DNA of 64,000 nucleotides from Halegenticoccus soli (lineage in GTDB: Archaea > Halobacteriota > Halobacteria > Halobacteriales > Haloferacaceae): positions 248,001 to 312,000 of the forward strand of contig NZ_PEND01000006.1 in assembly GCF_002844195.1 (NCBI RefSeq), read 5' to 3'. Both the position numbers and the translations under genes were made by a program. The notes beneath the pieces are model-generated. The model worked only from the letters and a program-made list of their open reading frames with translations, did not search any database and had not been told where the DNA came from. Below, one piece after another: positions 33,686 to 41,896 of the stretch (its first letter is position 1; the number at the start of each line of letters is the position of its first letter).

Positions 33686-36139
33686 TCAGGCGTTTTCGAA
33701 CACCAGCTCGCAGAGCCGGCGCTCGGCCTCCCGGAGGTGGTGGGAGAACGTCGATTGCGTGATACCCAGCGCCTCGGAGAGTTCTTTGCCCGTCCGCACC
33801 CGCGGTGACTCGAAGAAGCCGCTCCGGTAGGCCGTTTCGAGGACTTCGCGCTGCCGGTCCGTGAGCTCCTCCGTGAGGACGTCCCGCAGGTTCTGCGGCG
33901 TCTTGATGGATCGGTCGCGGGTGCGGCGAGCCACGAGTTCGGTTTTCGGATAGGCGGTTCGCACGGTCTCGACGAACTTGCGAACGTCCGCGGCGGAGGG
34001 GAGGTCGACGACGACGCTGGTTCCGTCGTCCGCGGCGGTGAGCGAGCGGATGACGGCTCTTTCGTCGATTACGCGCGACGCGAGCGTCGGCCCCGTCACC
34101 GTTCCTTCGAAGACGCACTCCCCTCGGTCGTCTTCGACGAGTTGCAGCCCTACGACGTCAGTCACCCGTTCGGCGCCGGCGAGCACGTCCTCCGGGGAGG
34201 CTCCGCGAGCGGTGAAGAAGAGACGGGCCCGACCCTCCGTCCGCGGAACGAGTCCGTCGAAGTCGATCTCGCACCCGGTTTCCCGAGCGAGTCGCGCGAG
34301 GACGTCGTCCGACTCCGATATCCTCAGCGTCACCTCGGCGACGCTGTCCGTCCGGAGTGTCCGCCTGGTTTCGGCGGCGTCGATCGCGTGGGCGATCGTC
34401 CCGCCTAGCTCTCCCAGCACCGCCCGCTCCAGTTCATCGAACGCGTTTGGCGACCCCGCGTACAGGGTCAACGCCCCGTAGACCGATTCCTCGTAGACGA
34501 GCGGGACGCTGATGCAGGCTCGAAATCCTCGCGACAGCGTCGCTTCGCGCCACGGCTTGAACCCCGGATCCGTCAGTACGTCCTGGATCACCTGTACCTC
34601 CCCCGTTTGAAGCGCCGCGGTCACCGGCCCCGGTCCGGTCGGGGTGTCGTCGTCGGTGATCGTGACGGCGTCGAGATAGCCGCTCCGGTCCCCCGCCCGT
34701 GCGCGCGGTACGATCGCGTCCGTAGCCGGGTCGAAATCGCCGATCCAGACGAACTGATAGGGGTCGAACGCGGCGAGCCGCTCGCAGACGATCTGCTCGA
34801 TCTCCGCGCGCGTGTCGGCGCCCACCAGCGCTTCGTCGATGCCCCGGACGACGCGATTAATTCGGTTGAGCCGTTCCAGCTGGTCGTTCTGTTCCCGGAG
34901 CGTGCGTTCGCGGTCGGCGCGATCCAGCGCCGCCTCGATGTTCGCCCCGATCGCGGTCGCCAGGTCGACCCTCGGATCGTCGAACGCGTGCGGGTGCGTC
35001 GATCCGGTACAGAACACGCCGTGCCTCCCGAGCGGGACGATCACGCCGCTTCGGAGCGGGGTCTCGGATCCGTCGAACCCGGCTGAGGATGCGAGGTCGT
35101 TCAGGACCTCCGTCTCCTCCGTGACGAACGTGTCCCACGCGAGATCAGCGTGCAGCTCGGTGAAGCTAGTGACGTTCGCCTCCGGATCGGCGGCGCTCCT
35201 GCCGTGACATTCGAGTTCGCCGGTGTCCCCGTTGTAGGACCAGAACGACGCGAACGTGACGTCGAGTACGTTCCGAACGATATCAGCAGCGCGCTCGGCG
35301 ATGTCGTCGCCGTCGAGATACATCAGCTCCTGCGTCGCCCGGTTAAGCGCGCGCAGACCCCGCTCGCGCCGTTGGAGCGTCTCGTAGGCCCGGACGCGTT
35401 CGAGTAACGACTGGGCGGCTCGGCCCCCGTCGACGTCTGCGACGGAGTGTTCTCCGGTCTCGACGCCCTCGTCCGGGAGATAATAGAAGTTCCGCGCGGT
35501 CGCCCCGCCGTAGACGAGGTTCGGGTGGGAGCGGATGATCTGGTTGAGTATCTCCGGTTCGAAGCGCGTGACGTTGTACTGGCAGACTCCGACGACGGGC
35601 CGGTTCTCGTACACGGCATTCAGCGTCCGCTCGTACTCGATCATCCGGTCGAGACTGTGCTCACCGTCGAGCGCCCACGTCATCTCGCCCACCATCCGAA
35701 TCGTGTCGTATTCGTCGCTCTCGGTCACTTCCCGGACCAGTTCCTCGGTTGCGGCGACGGTGTCGTCCGGGTCGAACGCTCCGCCCCGCAGGAAGAGTTC
35801 GTCCTTGGTGTGAAACGAGAGAGCGCCGGCCTCGACCGCGGCGTCGACGTCGATTCCCGCCTCGCGCATCGCCGCCACGACCTCCGCTTTCGTGTTGTCG
35901 TCGTGGAGGTAGTAACAGCGCTCACCGCGATCGAGACCGTCGCGAACCAGCGGGGCGACGGCCGCGAACTGCTCGTCGCGGTCCGCGTACAGGAGCGCGA
36001 CGTGATCGTGAAGTGAACCGTCGAGGTCGCGATCGTGCCCCTCGCAACCCGGCCCAGCGGCGATCCGATCGAGGCTGATCGAGCGATCCGAAGTAGAGGG
36101 TGTGGTATCCGGTCTCCGGTGACGTTCGTCCTGATCCAC
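33686..36139 (-). CDS. MEDS/GAF sensor with Bat-type HTH output domain
   Basis: An 817-residue soluble multi-domain regulator with a GTG start at 36139. The N-terminal 190 residues match a MEDS (DcmR-like) sensory domain: ALLYADRDEQFAAVAPLV, RGERCYYLHDDNT, EVVAAMREAGIDVD, YERTLNAVYENRPVVGVCQYN and NPNLVYGGATARNFYYLP-type residues. Two GAF-like domains follow (around 230-390 and 430-590: FVWIGDFDPATDAI; ACISVPLVYEESVYGALTLYAG). The C-terminal part is a bacterio-opsin activator (Bat) region with the HTH_10 helix-turn-helix LTDRQREVLETAYRSGFFE then LSEALGITQSTFSHHLREAE. Likely a cytosolic light-, redox- or metabolite-sensing transcription regulator. Confidence 0.88.
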   Translation of the reverse strand: MDQDERHRRPDTTPSTSDRSISLDRIAAGPGCEGHDRDLDGSLHDHVALLYADRDEQFAAVAPLVRDGLDRGERCYYLHDDNTKAEVVAAMREAGIDVDAAVEAGALSFHTKDELFLRGGAFDPDDTVAATEELVREVTESDEYDTIRMVGEMTWALDGEHSLDRMIEYERTLNAVYENRPVVGVCQYNVTRFEPEILNQIIRSHPNLVYGGATARNFYYLPDEGVETGEHSVADVDGGRAAQSLLERVRAYETLQRRERGLRALNRATQELMYLDGDDIAERAADIVRNVLDVTFASFWSYNGDTGELECHGRSAADPEANVTSFTELHADLAWDTFVTEETEVLNDLASSAGFDGSETPLRSGVIVPLGRHGVFCTGSTHPHAFDDPRVDLATAIGANIEAALDRADRERTLREQNDQLERLNRINRVVRGIDEALVGADTRAEIEQIVCERLAAFDPYQFVWIGDFDPATDAIVPRARAGDRSGYLDAVTITDDDTPTGPGPVTAALQTGEVQVIQDVLTDPGFKPWREATLSRGFRACISVPLVYEESVYGALTLYAGSPNAFDELERAVLGELGGTIAHAIDAAETRRTLRTDSVAEVTLRISESDDVLARLARETGCEIDFDGLVPRTEGRARLFFTARGASPEDVLAGAERVTDVVGLQLVEDDRGECVFEGTVTGPTLASRVIDERAVIRSLTAADDGTSVVVDLPSAADVRKFVETVRTAYPKTELVARRTRDRSIKTPQNLRDVLTEELTDRQREVLETAYRSGFFESPRVRTGKELSEALGITQSTFSHHLREAERRLCELVFENA

Positions 36140-36234
36140 AGTATCGCAGAGACGGCTTGCGGGCTGAATAATGTGGCGTTGGATACCCGGACGGACCCCA
36201 CGGCGGCAGACGTTCGCAGGCGCTGATCGGACGA

Positions 36235-36534
36235 CTACTCGACGATTTCGTCCTCGTATTCGTCGAGTTCCCGGACGAGCGACTCGACCCGAGCGAAGTT
36301 GGACCCTCTGGTGATCATCCCGGTCTCCCGGTCGTAACGAATGTAGTCGTTTTTCTCCAAGAGCGGGAGGTCAGTGTGATGGAGCCGTATCCGCACGCGG
36401 GTAGCGTCTTCGTCGGGGAGGTCAGCCCGGCGGACCAGCTCTGCGAGATGCCGCGGAGATGCCTCGCTCACCTGGCGCAGGACCGCTCGCCGCGTCGGCT
36501 TTGCGAGCGCCCGTAAGTGCTCACTGAGCGTCAT
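36235..36534 (-). CDS. Small winged-helix protein (DUF7344-like)
   Basis: A 99-residue protein. The start at 36534 (MTLSEHLRALAKPTRRAVLRQV) was chosen because the fold begins here; in-frame sequence upstream is basic and low complexity. Helix-turn-helix elements are visible in RHLAELVRRADLPDED and TRVRIRLHHTDLPLLEKNDYIRYD, with a C-terminal helix SLVRELDEYEDEIVE. This looks like the many short haloarchaeal winged-helix proteins, some of which pair with sensor regulators. It follows the Bat-type gene region on the same strand, 95 bases before that gene's start. Confidence 0.75.
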   Translation of the reverse strand: MTLSEHLRALAKPTRRAVLRQVSEASPRHLAELVRRADLPDEDATRVRIRLHHTDLPLLEKNDYIRYDRETGMITRGSNFARVESLVRELDEYEDEIVE

Positions 36535-36617
36535 TCGGTTCCGTCCTCGTCCCGGAGAGTGATGGGGGCTGAGCGACCTCGCGCTCGGAAATTTCGACGT
36601 TGGCCATCCGCGCACGC

Positions 36618-36836
36618 TCACCGGTCGTGAAGGATCTCCGTCTCGCACGCTGAGCAGACGGTTCGACGAACGGGCCGTTTCGCGAACTTGGCGTTCCCCG
36701 GAGCGACTTCGTTTCCATCGGCTGTCGACGTTAGCCGGATCGATAAGTGGTGTACCGTATCCTTCCCACAGCGCTCGCAGTAGGCCACTGTTTTGTTCGG
36801 ATCGAAGAGATACTGGGGTGCGTCGGAAGTGACCAT
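36618..36836 (-). CDS. Small CxxC zinc-finger protein
   Basis: A 72-residue protein with two CxxC knuckles (YCERCGKDTVHHL and TVCSACETEIL) separated by about 38 residues, the arrangement of haloarchaeal small zinc-ribbon proteins. The start at 36836 (MVTSDAPQYLFDPNKTVA) was preferred over an upstream start that would add 30 residues of unrelated sequence. It could bind nucleic acid or protein through the zinc ribbon. It is on the same strand as the winged-helix gene, 83 bases upstream. Confidence 0.72.
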   Translation of the reverse strand: MVTSDAPQYLFDPNKTVAYCERCGKDTVHHLSIRLTSTADGNEVAPGNAKFAKRPVRRTVCSACETEILHDR

Positions 36837-36961
36837 CTCTGCGGTTCTTCTCGGGATCGAACCGGGATGAGCGTTTACTCTAGACTGTGCGGTCGTCGCT
36901 GTCGTCGACCCCCAATAACTAGACACCCCCCGGGGCGAGGTGGCGTCTCAAGCGAGGGGAG

Positions 36962-37132
36962 CTAGATGAACACCGTTTCGCGGTACTCGTTGAACCGCTC
37001 GGGTGACGGTGGACGGGAGTAGATCGAGAGACGCCCGAGCAGATAGTGACGCAGCGCTCGGAGCGTACCGAGTCCCGTGCGGTCTCGGCGAGTGAGCGTT
37101 CGTTTTTCCGTCTCTGTCGTCCCAGCTCCCAC
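36962..37132 (-). CDS. Small basic protein (56 residues) divergent from the GH97 gene
   Basis: A GTG at 37132 opens a 56-residue frame whose product, after TETEKRTLTRRDRTGLG, contains LRALRHYLLGRLSIYSRP and ends PERFNEYRETVFI. The C-terminal part has the look of a conserved protein end rather than random translation. A TATA-like TTTATATTTT on the minus strand about 33 bases upstream suits it. It might instead be the remnant tail of a larger gene lost from this region. The rest of the 36837-37214 spacer holds nothing else I can support. Confidence 0.45.
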   Translation of the reverse strand: MGAGTTETEKRTLTRRDRTGLGTLRALRHYLLGRLSIYSRPPSPERFNEYRETVFI

Positions 37133-37164
37133 CGAGAGGCGGGAAACGTCCTTCGTATTAGAGG

Positions 37165-37177
37165 AAAAATATAAATT
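37165..37177. promoter_or_regulatory. Shared AT-rich promoter between small gene and GH97
   Basis: AAAAATATAAATT reads as a TATA box on both strands: TATAAA toward the GH97 start at 37215 (about 40 bases) and TTTATATTTT toward the small gene at 37132. It is the only AT-rich segment in the spacer. Confidence 0.45.
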
Positions 37178-37214
37178 ACATACGATAACGAATTTACGTC
37201 GCTGTCCGAAAACC

Positions 37215-40200
37215 GTGCCCGTGACACACAAGCGGAATCCTGATGAGGATCGTAGTAAAGAATCGGATTCGGCCGCGCGACTCGACCGACGGAACTTCCT
37301 GAGCGGACTCTCGGGATTGTTCGCCGCCGCCGCGTACACCGCGGAGGTTCCCGAAGCCGTCTCCGCGACCATATCGAACGAGGACGACGCGGACGAACAG
37401 ACCATCACCTCTCCCGACGGCAGCGTCCGGGTAACTCTCGACGTTTCGAGCGGGGTCCCCGCCTACGCGGTCTCGTTCGACGGAACGACGTACCTCGAAT
37501 CCTCGACGCTCGGCTTCGATTTCCGAAACCAGCCGCCGTTCGGCGCCGCAGCGGACGGGACCGCCGGCGCGAGCGTCACGGTGACGGGGAGCGAAACCGG
37601 AACGGCCACCGAGACGTGGGACCCGCTGTGGGGCCAGTACGCCACCGTCTCGGCGGAGTACACGTACCTCCGCGTCGGGCTGGCCGAGACGAGCGGGCCG
37701 AACCGGGCGGCGAATCTGGAGTTCCGCGCGTTCGACGACGGCGTCGGGTTCCGGTTCGCCCTCGGCGAGGATTTCGTCGGAAACAGCGGAAACGCGGTCG
37801 TCACGTCGGAGAACACCCGGTTCGACTTCGCCGGGGATTACACGGCCTGGTGGATCAAAAACGAGTTCGTCAATCCCCGGTTCGAACAGGAGTACCGGGA
37901 GACGAGGCTCAGCGAGGTCGAGTCCGGCACCCGAACCACCCGTCCGAACGGCAACGCCGTTCGAAACGGCGCGCACACGCCGTTCACCGTCAAAGCCGGC
38001 GAGGACGCGTACCTGAGCATCCACGAGGCGGACCTGACGGACTACGCCACGATGTCGCTCGCCCCCCGGTCCGAGGGCGGCGGAACGGACTTCGCGGCGG
38101 AGCTCGCGCCGCTCCCCGACGGGACGAAGGTGTCGGCCGAACCGCCGATGGCGACCCCGTGGCGCACGATCCAGCTCGCGCGCAGACCCGGCGACCTCGT
38201 CGAATCGTCGCTGATTCCGCTTCTCAACGACGAGCTGGACGAATCGGTGCTGCCGACCGTCGACGGCGACCCCGACGCGAGCTGGATCGTCCCCCGGAAG
38301 TACGTCGGCATCTGGTGGACGATGATCGCGGGCAACGCCAACTGGGAGTACAAATCCGACGCCGAAGTCGAGGCCGACGGCGACGATCCCGCGGCGTACA
38401 TCCACGGGGCCCGAACCGAGCGGATGAAGCGGTACATGCGATTCGCCAGCGAGAACGGCATCGAGAGCGTGCTCGTCGAGGGGTGGAACCGGGGCTGGGA
38501 CAGCTTCCCCGGCTCCGGGGTGACGATGGACTTCGACCGTTCGTACCCCGACTTCGACCTGACCGGGGTCACGGACTACGGGCAGTCGCTCTCCCCGAGC
38601 GTCGAGATGACCGCCCACAACGAGACTGCCGGGAACGTCGTCACCTACGAGGAGCAGATCCTGAACGACGACATCTTCCGGTACTACGAGGACAACCGCA
38701 TCCGCAGCATCAAGAACGGCTACGTCAACGACGACGGGCTGGGTCACAGGGGAGACGGCGGAACGGCGACCACCAGCCAACACAGCCAGATCGCGGTCAA
38801 CCACCACGAACTGGTCGCCCGGGAGGCGGCGAAGAACCGACAGCTACTGGAGCGCCACGAGGCCGACAAGCCCACCGGGAAGCGCCGCACGTATCCGAAC
38901 CTGGCGGCCACGGAGACGGTCAAAGCGCAGGAGTACGACGGCTTCGGCGCGCTCGGCTCCGACGTCGGCCCGGACCACCACGTCACCCTGCCGTTCACCC
39001 GGATGCTGGCCGGCCCGGCGAGCTACCAGCCGGGCATCTTCGACATCACCTTCAACGACGACACCGGCGGACAGATCCAGACGACCCGGGCCAAACAGCT
39101 CGCGATGTACCCGAACTACAACGCCGGGCTGCAGATGGTCGCCGACCGCATCGAGGCCTACGTCAGCCCGGAGCTGGAGGTCGGTGAACTCCTGCAAGCC
39201 GCAGCCGGAGACCTCGGCGGGTTCGTCACCGCGGACGAGTGGCGCGACGCGTTCGGGACGAACTACGTCGCGGTCGACCCGAACCGGGTGCCCTCCGGGT
39301 CGTCGGTCTCGTGGACGGTCACGGGCGTCCCGTCGGACGGGACGTACGACCTGCACCTGCGCTACGCCAGCGCGCCCGAGGAGAACGCGTCCCGGGTGGT
39401 CGAAGCGGGCGAGCCGCGGGCGACGCTCCGGGTGAACGACTCGACCGAGACGATCACGCCGCCGTTCACGGAGTACTGGGACGACTGGCAGGTGTTCACG
39501 ACGCGGGTCGAACTCGACGAAGGCGAAAACAGCGTCGCCGTCGAACTGCACTACGACGACTCCGGGGAGACGTTCACCGGCGACGTCGGCGGGTTCAACC
39601 TCAACACGGTCGCCGTCACCGAGACCGGAGCGGAGTCGCCGGTTCCGGCCGAGTACGAGGGCTACACCCCGGAGAACGAGAACTTCGAGACGGAGACCGA
39701 GTTCGCGTTCCTGGAGAAGGTTCCCGCGGGCGGCTGGGACGACACGGCCGTCCTCAACGCCGAAATCGGCGAGTACGTCGTCACCGCTCGACGGAAGGGC
39801 GACGAGTGGTACGTCGGCGCGATGACGAACGGGGACGGCCGCGCCGTCGACGTGCCGCTGGACGTTCTCAACCCCGGGAAGAACAGCGAGGGCGCGCGGG
39901 GTCCGAAGCACGTCGCCGAGATCTACGCGGACGGGAGCGACGCCAGCTACGACGAGAACCCCACGGACGTGTGGACGACCGACCTGATCGTCGACCCGGA
40001 CACGACCGTCCTCGCCTCGATGGCCGCCGGCGGCGGTCAAGCGATTCGACTGCGGCCCGTAAACGGCACGGACGTGAAGGAACTCCCCGCATACGAGCCG
40101 CCGGCGCAGGAGTACGTCTCCTTCGAGGCCCCGGAGACCGCGGTCTCCGGGCAGTCGATCACCGTCACGATCACGGGGACGAACGCCGGGTCGGTCATCG

Positions 40201-40850
40201 GCGGAGAGACCCTGAGCGTCTTCGTCGACGGCGAGGAAGTCGGGACCGCGTTCGTCCGGCTGGCCCCCGGCGAGAGCGAGAGCGCCGTCCGGGTCGAGCT
40301 GCCCTCTCTCTCGTCCGGCGATCACGAGATACGGATCGGACGGTCGCCGGACGAGGCCCTCCCCGCGCAGACGATTCGAGTGCTCCCGGCGATGCCGCTC
40401 TCTTCGACCTGGCTGTTCCAGCGGGGCGACGACGCGGCCCGGGCGGATCCCGACTACGACGACAGCGACTGGGAGCGCGTCGAACTTCCCGCGAACTGGG
40501 AAGACCACTCGGGATACGCGGAGGATCAGGTCTTCGGCTGGTACCGGAAGACGATCACCGTCCCGGAATCCTGGGAGGACTACGGAGCGGACCTGCTACT
40601 CCCGGTGGGGAAGATCGACGACGTCGACCGGACGTTCGTCAACGGCGAGGCGGTCGGCCAGACCGGGAGCTTCCCGGAGGAGGGCTTCAGCACCGCCTGG
40701 GAGGAACCGAGAGAGTACACGGTGCCGACGGAGATCGTCGATTACGGGGGCGAAAACGTCATCGCGATCAGGGTCTACGACGAGTTCGGAGGCGGCGGCC
40801 TCTACGCGGGACCGCTCGGTCCCGTCCGGCCGGATTACGATCGTTCCTGA
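37215..40850 (+). CDS. Tat-exported multi-domain GH97 alpha-glycosidase
   Basis: A 1211-residue exported enzyme. The GTG start at 37215 (or 37221) gives a Tat signal DRRNFLSGLSGLFAAAAYT. The GH97 N-terminal sandwich (SPDGSVRVTLDVSSGVPAYAV) and catalytic barrel follow (WWTMIAGNANWEYKSD; IESVLVEGWNRGWD). Glutamates in AHNETAG (E470), RHEADKPTG (E549) and KAQEYDGFG (E573) align with SusB Glu439, Glu508 and Glu532, and the 24-residue spacing of the last two matches, supporting an inverting alpha-glucosidase. Added domains: a carbohydrate-binding-like module (about 690-800), a CARDB-like module (about 965-1050) and a terminal jelly roll (about 1060-1205). It is within the inserted region. Confidence 0.9.
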   Translation: MPVTHKRNPDEDRSKESDSAARLDRRNFLSGLSGLFAAAAYTAEVPEAVSATISNEDDADEQTITSPDGSVRVTLDVSSGVPAYAVSFDGTTYLESSTLGFDFRNQPPFGAAADGTAGASVTVTGSETGTATETWDPLWGQYATVSAEYTYLRVGLAETSGPNRAANLEFRAFDDGVGFRFALGEDFVGNSGNAVVTSENTRFDFAGDYTAWWIKNEFVNPRFEQEYRETRLSEVESGTRTTRPNGNAVRNGAHTPFTVKAGEDAYLSIHEADLTDYATMSLAPRSEGGGTDFAAELAPLPDGTKVSAEPPMATPWRTIQLARRPGDLVESSLIPLLNDELDESVLPTVDGDPDASWIVPRKYVGIWWTMIAGNANWEYKSDAEVEADGDDPAAYIHGARTERMKRYMRFASENGIESVLVEGWNRGWDSFPGSGVTMDFDRSYPDFDLTGVTDYGQSLSPSVEMTAHNETAGNVVTYEEQILNDDIFRYYEDNRIRSIKNGYVNDDGLGHRGDGGTATTSQHSQIAVNHHELVAREAAKNRQLLERHEADKPTGKRRTYPNLAATETVKAQEYDGFGALGSDVGPDHHVTLPFTRMLAGPASYQPGIFDITFNDDTGGQIQTTRAKQLAMYPNYNAGLQMVADRIEAYVSPELEVGELLQAAAGDLGGFVTADEWRDAFGTNYVAVDPNRVPSGSSVSWTVTGVPSDGTYDLHLRYASAPEENASRVVEAGEPRATLRVNDSTETITPPFTEYWDDWQVFTTRVELDEGENSVAVELHYDDSGETFTGDVGGFNLNTVAVTETGAESPVPAEYEGYTPENENFETETEFAFLEKVPAGGWDDTAVLNAEIGEYVVTARRKGDEWYVGAMTNGDGRAVDVPLDVLNPGKNSEGARGPKHVAEIYADGSDASYDENPTDVWTTDLIVDPDTTVLASMAAGGGQAIRLRPVNGTDVKELPAYEPPAQEYVSFEAPETAVSGQSITVTITGTNAGSVIGGETLSVFVDGEEVGTAFVRLAPGESESAVRVELPSLSSGDHEIRIGRSPDEALPAQTIRVLPAMPLSSTWLFQRGDDAARADPDYDDSDWERVELPANWEDHSGYAEDQVFGWYRKTITVPESWEDYGADLLLPVGKIDDVDRTFVNGEAVGQTGSFPEEGFSTAWEEPREYTVPTEIVDYGGENVIAIRVYDEFGGGGLYAGPLGPVRPDYDRS

Positions 40851-40937
40851 GCCGGATCGCTCGGTGCGGTTTCGGCCCAGTCGATGGAGCGCCTGAAGCG
40901 CCTCGCCGAAAGCGACCCGGCGGTCTCCGCCGGCGGA

Positions 40938-41453
40938 TCACCCGTACCGTCGAACCGCCCGGAAATACGCGTCGGCGACGGCCGGGAACGCTCCGATCGC
41001 GACGCTACTACCGACCACAGCGAAGACGATCGAACCGAGCGGCGACTGCTCCAACGCCAGGGCCGCGCCCCCGTACGCGACTCCCCCCAACAGGAGATTG
41101 TAGTAGGCGAAACGGAGTAAAATCAGCGACGGAGTGAGTGATACCCACCCGGGGACGTCGGATCCGAGCGGCGTTACCCAGCCGCCGCGAATCAACGCAC
41201 CGACCGCCACCATCGTCATCCACGCGACCAGAGCGCTCGTCTTCGCGCCGAAGTAACTCTGCGGCTCGGTGACCATGACGGCGTACAGGACGGGGAGGCT
41301 CAGAACGGATATCTCCGCGAAAACGAACACGACGTCGTCGATGAACAGCCCGAATCCGTCTTTTTCGGCCTGGGCCCCTTCTCCGAGCCCCGACCAGGTC
41401 CACCGACGGCGACTCTGCGCGGCCTTCGTCTGCCGACTCGGCGGATCGGACAT
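40938..41453 (-). CDS. Four-helix membrane protein of unknown function
   Basis: A 171-residue protein with a charged N-terminus and about four hydrophobic segments: DDVVFVFAEISVLSLPVLYAV, TSALVAWMTMVAVGALI, LLLGGVAYGGAALAL and GSIVFAVVGSSVAIGAFPAV. A polar loop with GGWVTPLGSDVPGW lies in the middle. No family was recognised and there is no conserved catalytic motif. It converges on the GH97 gene, with 87 bases between their ends, and lies next to the TnpB element. Confidence 0.75.
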   Translation of the reverse strand: MSDPPSRQTKAAQSRRRWTWSGLGEGAQAEKDGFGLFIDDVVFVFAEISVLSLPVLYAVMVTEPQSYFGAKTSALVAWMTMVAVGALIRGGWVTPLGSDVPGWVSLTPSLILLRFAYYNLLLGGVAYGGAALALEQSPLGSIVFAVVGSSVAIGAFPAVADAYFRAVRRYG

Positions 41454-41625
41454 GATGGTACGTATGCGTCACCCCGACGATAATCCCTCCGGAGAATTCG
41501 GGGCTTGGCGGTTGTTCCTTCCGACGCGGTCCGCTTGCTTTTAGCTGAATTGAGGCGCTAAGCCCCCCTTCCTCAGCGAGCGCCGACCGAACGGGAGGCG
41601 CGAGCAGGGAGGGGATACAGCGTCC

Positions 41626-41675
41626 CCAGAACGCTTCGCGTTCTGGTGTGCAGACGAGACGCCCCGCGTCTCGTC
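41626..41675. repeat. Double-hairpin repeat, copy 1
   Basis: Two adjacent perfect stem-loops: CCAGAACGC-TTC-GCGTTCTGG (41626-41646) and GACGAGACGC, loop CCC, GCGTCTCGTC (41653-41675), with six bases between. Arms are 9 and 10 bases and both loops are 3 bases. The same architecture recurs at 42977-43025. Confidence 0.75.
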
Positions 41676-41758
41676 AACGCCGCACGGTTCTCATACACGA
41701 TTCGGTGGCAGGCCCACAGGCCCACCGTCGTCTTTCGGTGTGTTTATGGGGGGTTGGA

Positions 41759-41896
41759 ATGCATACTGTATATACGGTGAAGCGGACCACAATCACGCTC
41801 CGAGAGGACCAACACGAGTGGGTTCAGGAACACCACCTGAACCTCTCGTCGTTCATCCGTGAGTGTCTTGACGAGTACATCGAGGAGCACGAGTAG
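41759..41896 (+). CDS. Small ribbon-helix-helix-like protein preceding TnpB
   Basis: A 45-residue protein, VKRTTITLREDQHEWVQEH then LNLSSFIRECLDEYIEEHE. The short strand followed by two helices (TITLREDQHEW; LSSFIRECLDEYI) is the ribbon-helix-helix pattern. Such genes commonly precede tnpB in haloarchaeal IS1341-type elements. Its stop codon TAG is immediately followed by the tnpB ATG, so they are cotranscribed. A GTG at 41777 is an alternative start. It may autoregulate the element, which is inference. Confidence 0.75.
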   Translation: MHTVYTVKRTTITLREDQHEWVQEHHLNLSSFIRECLDEYIEEHE

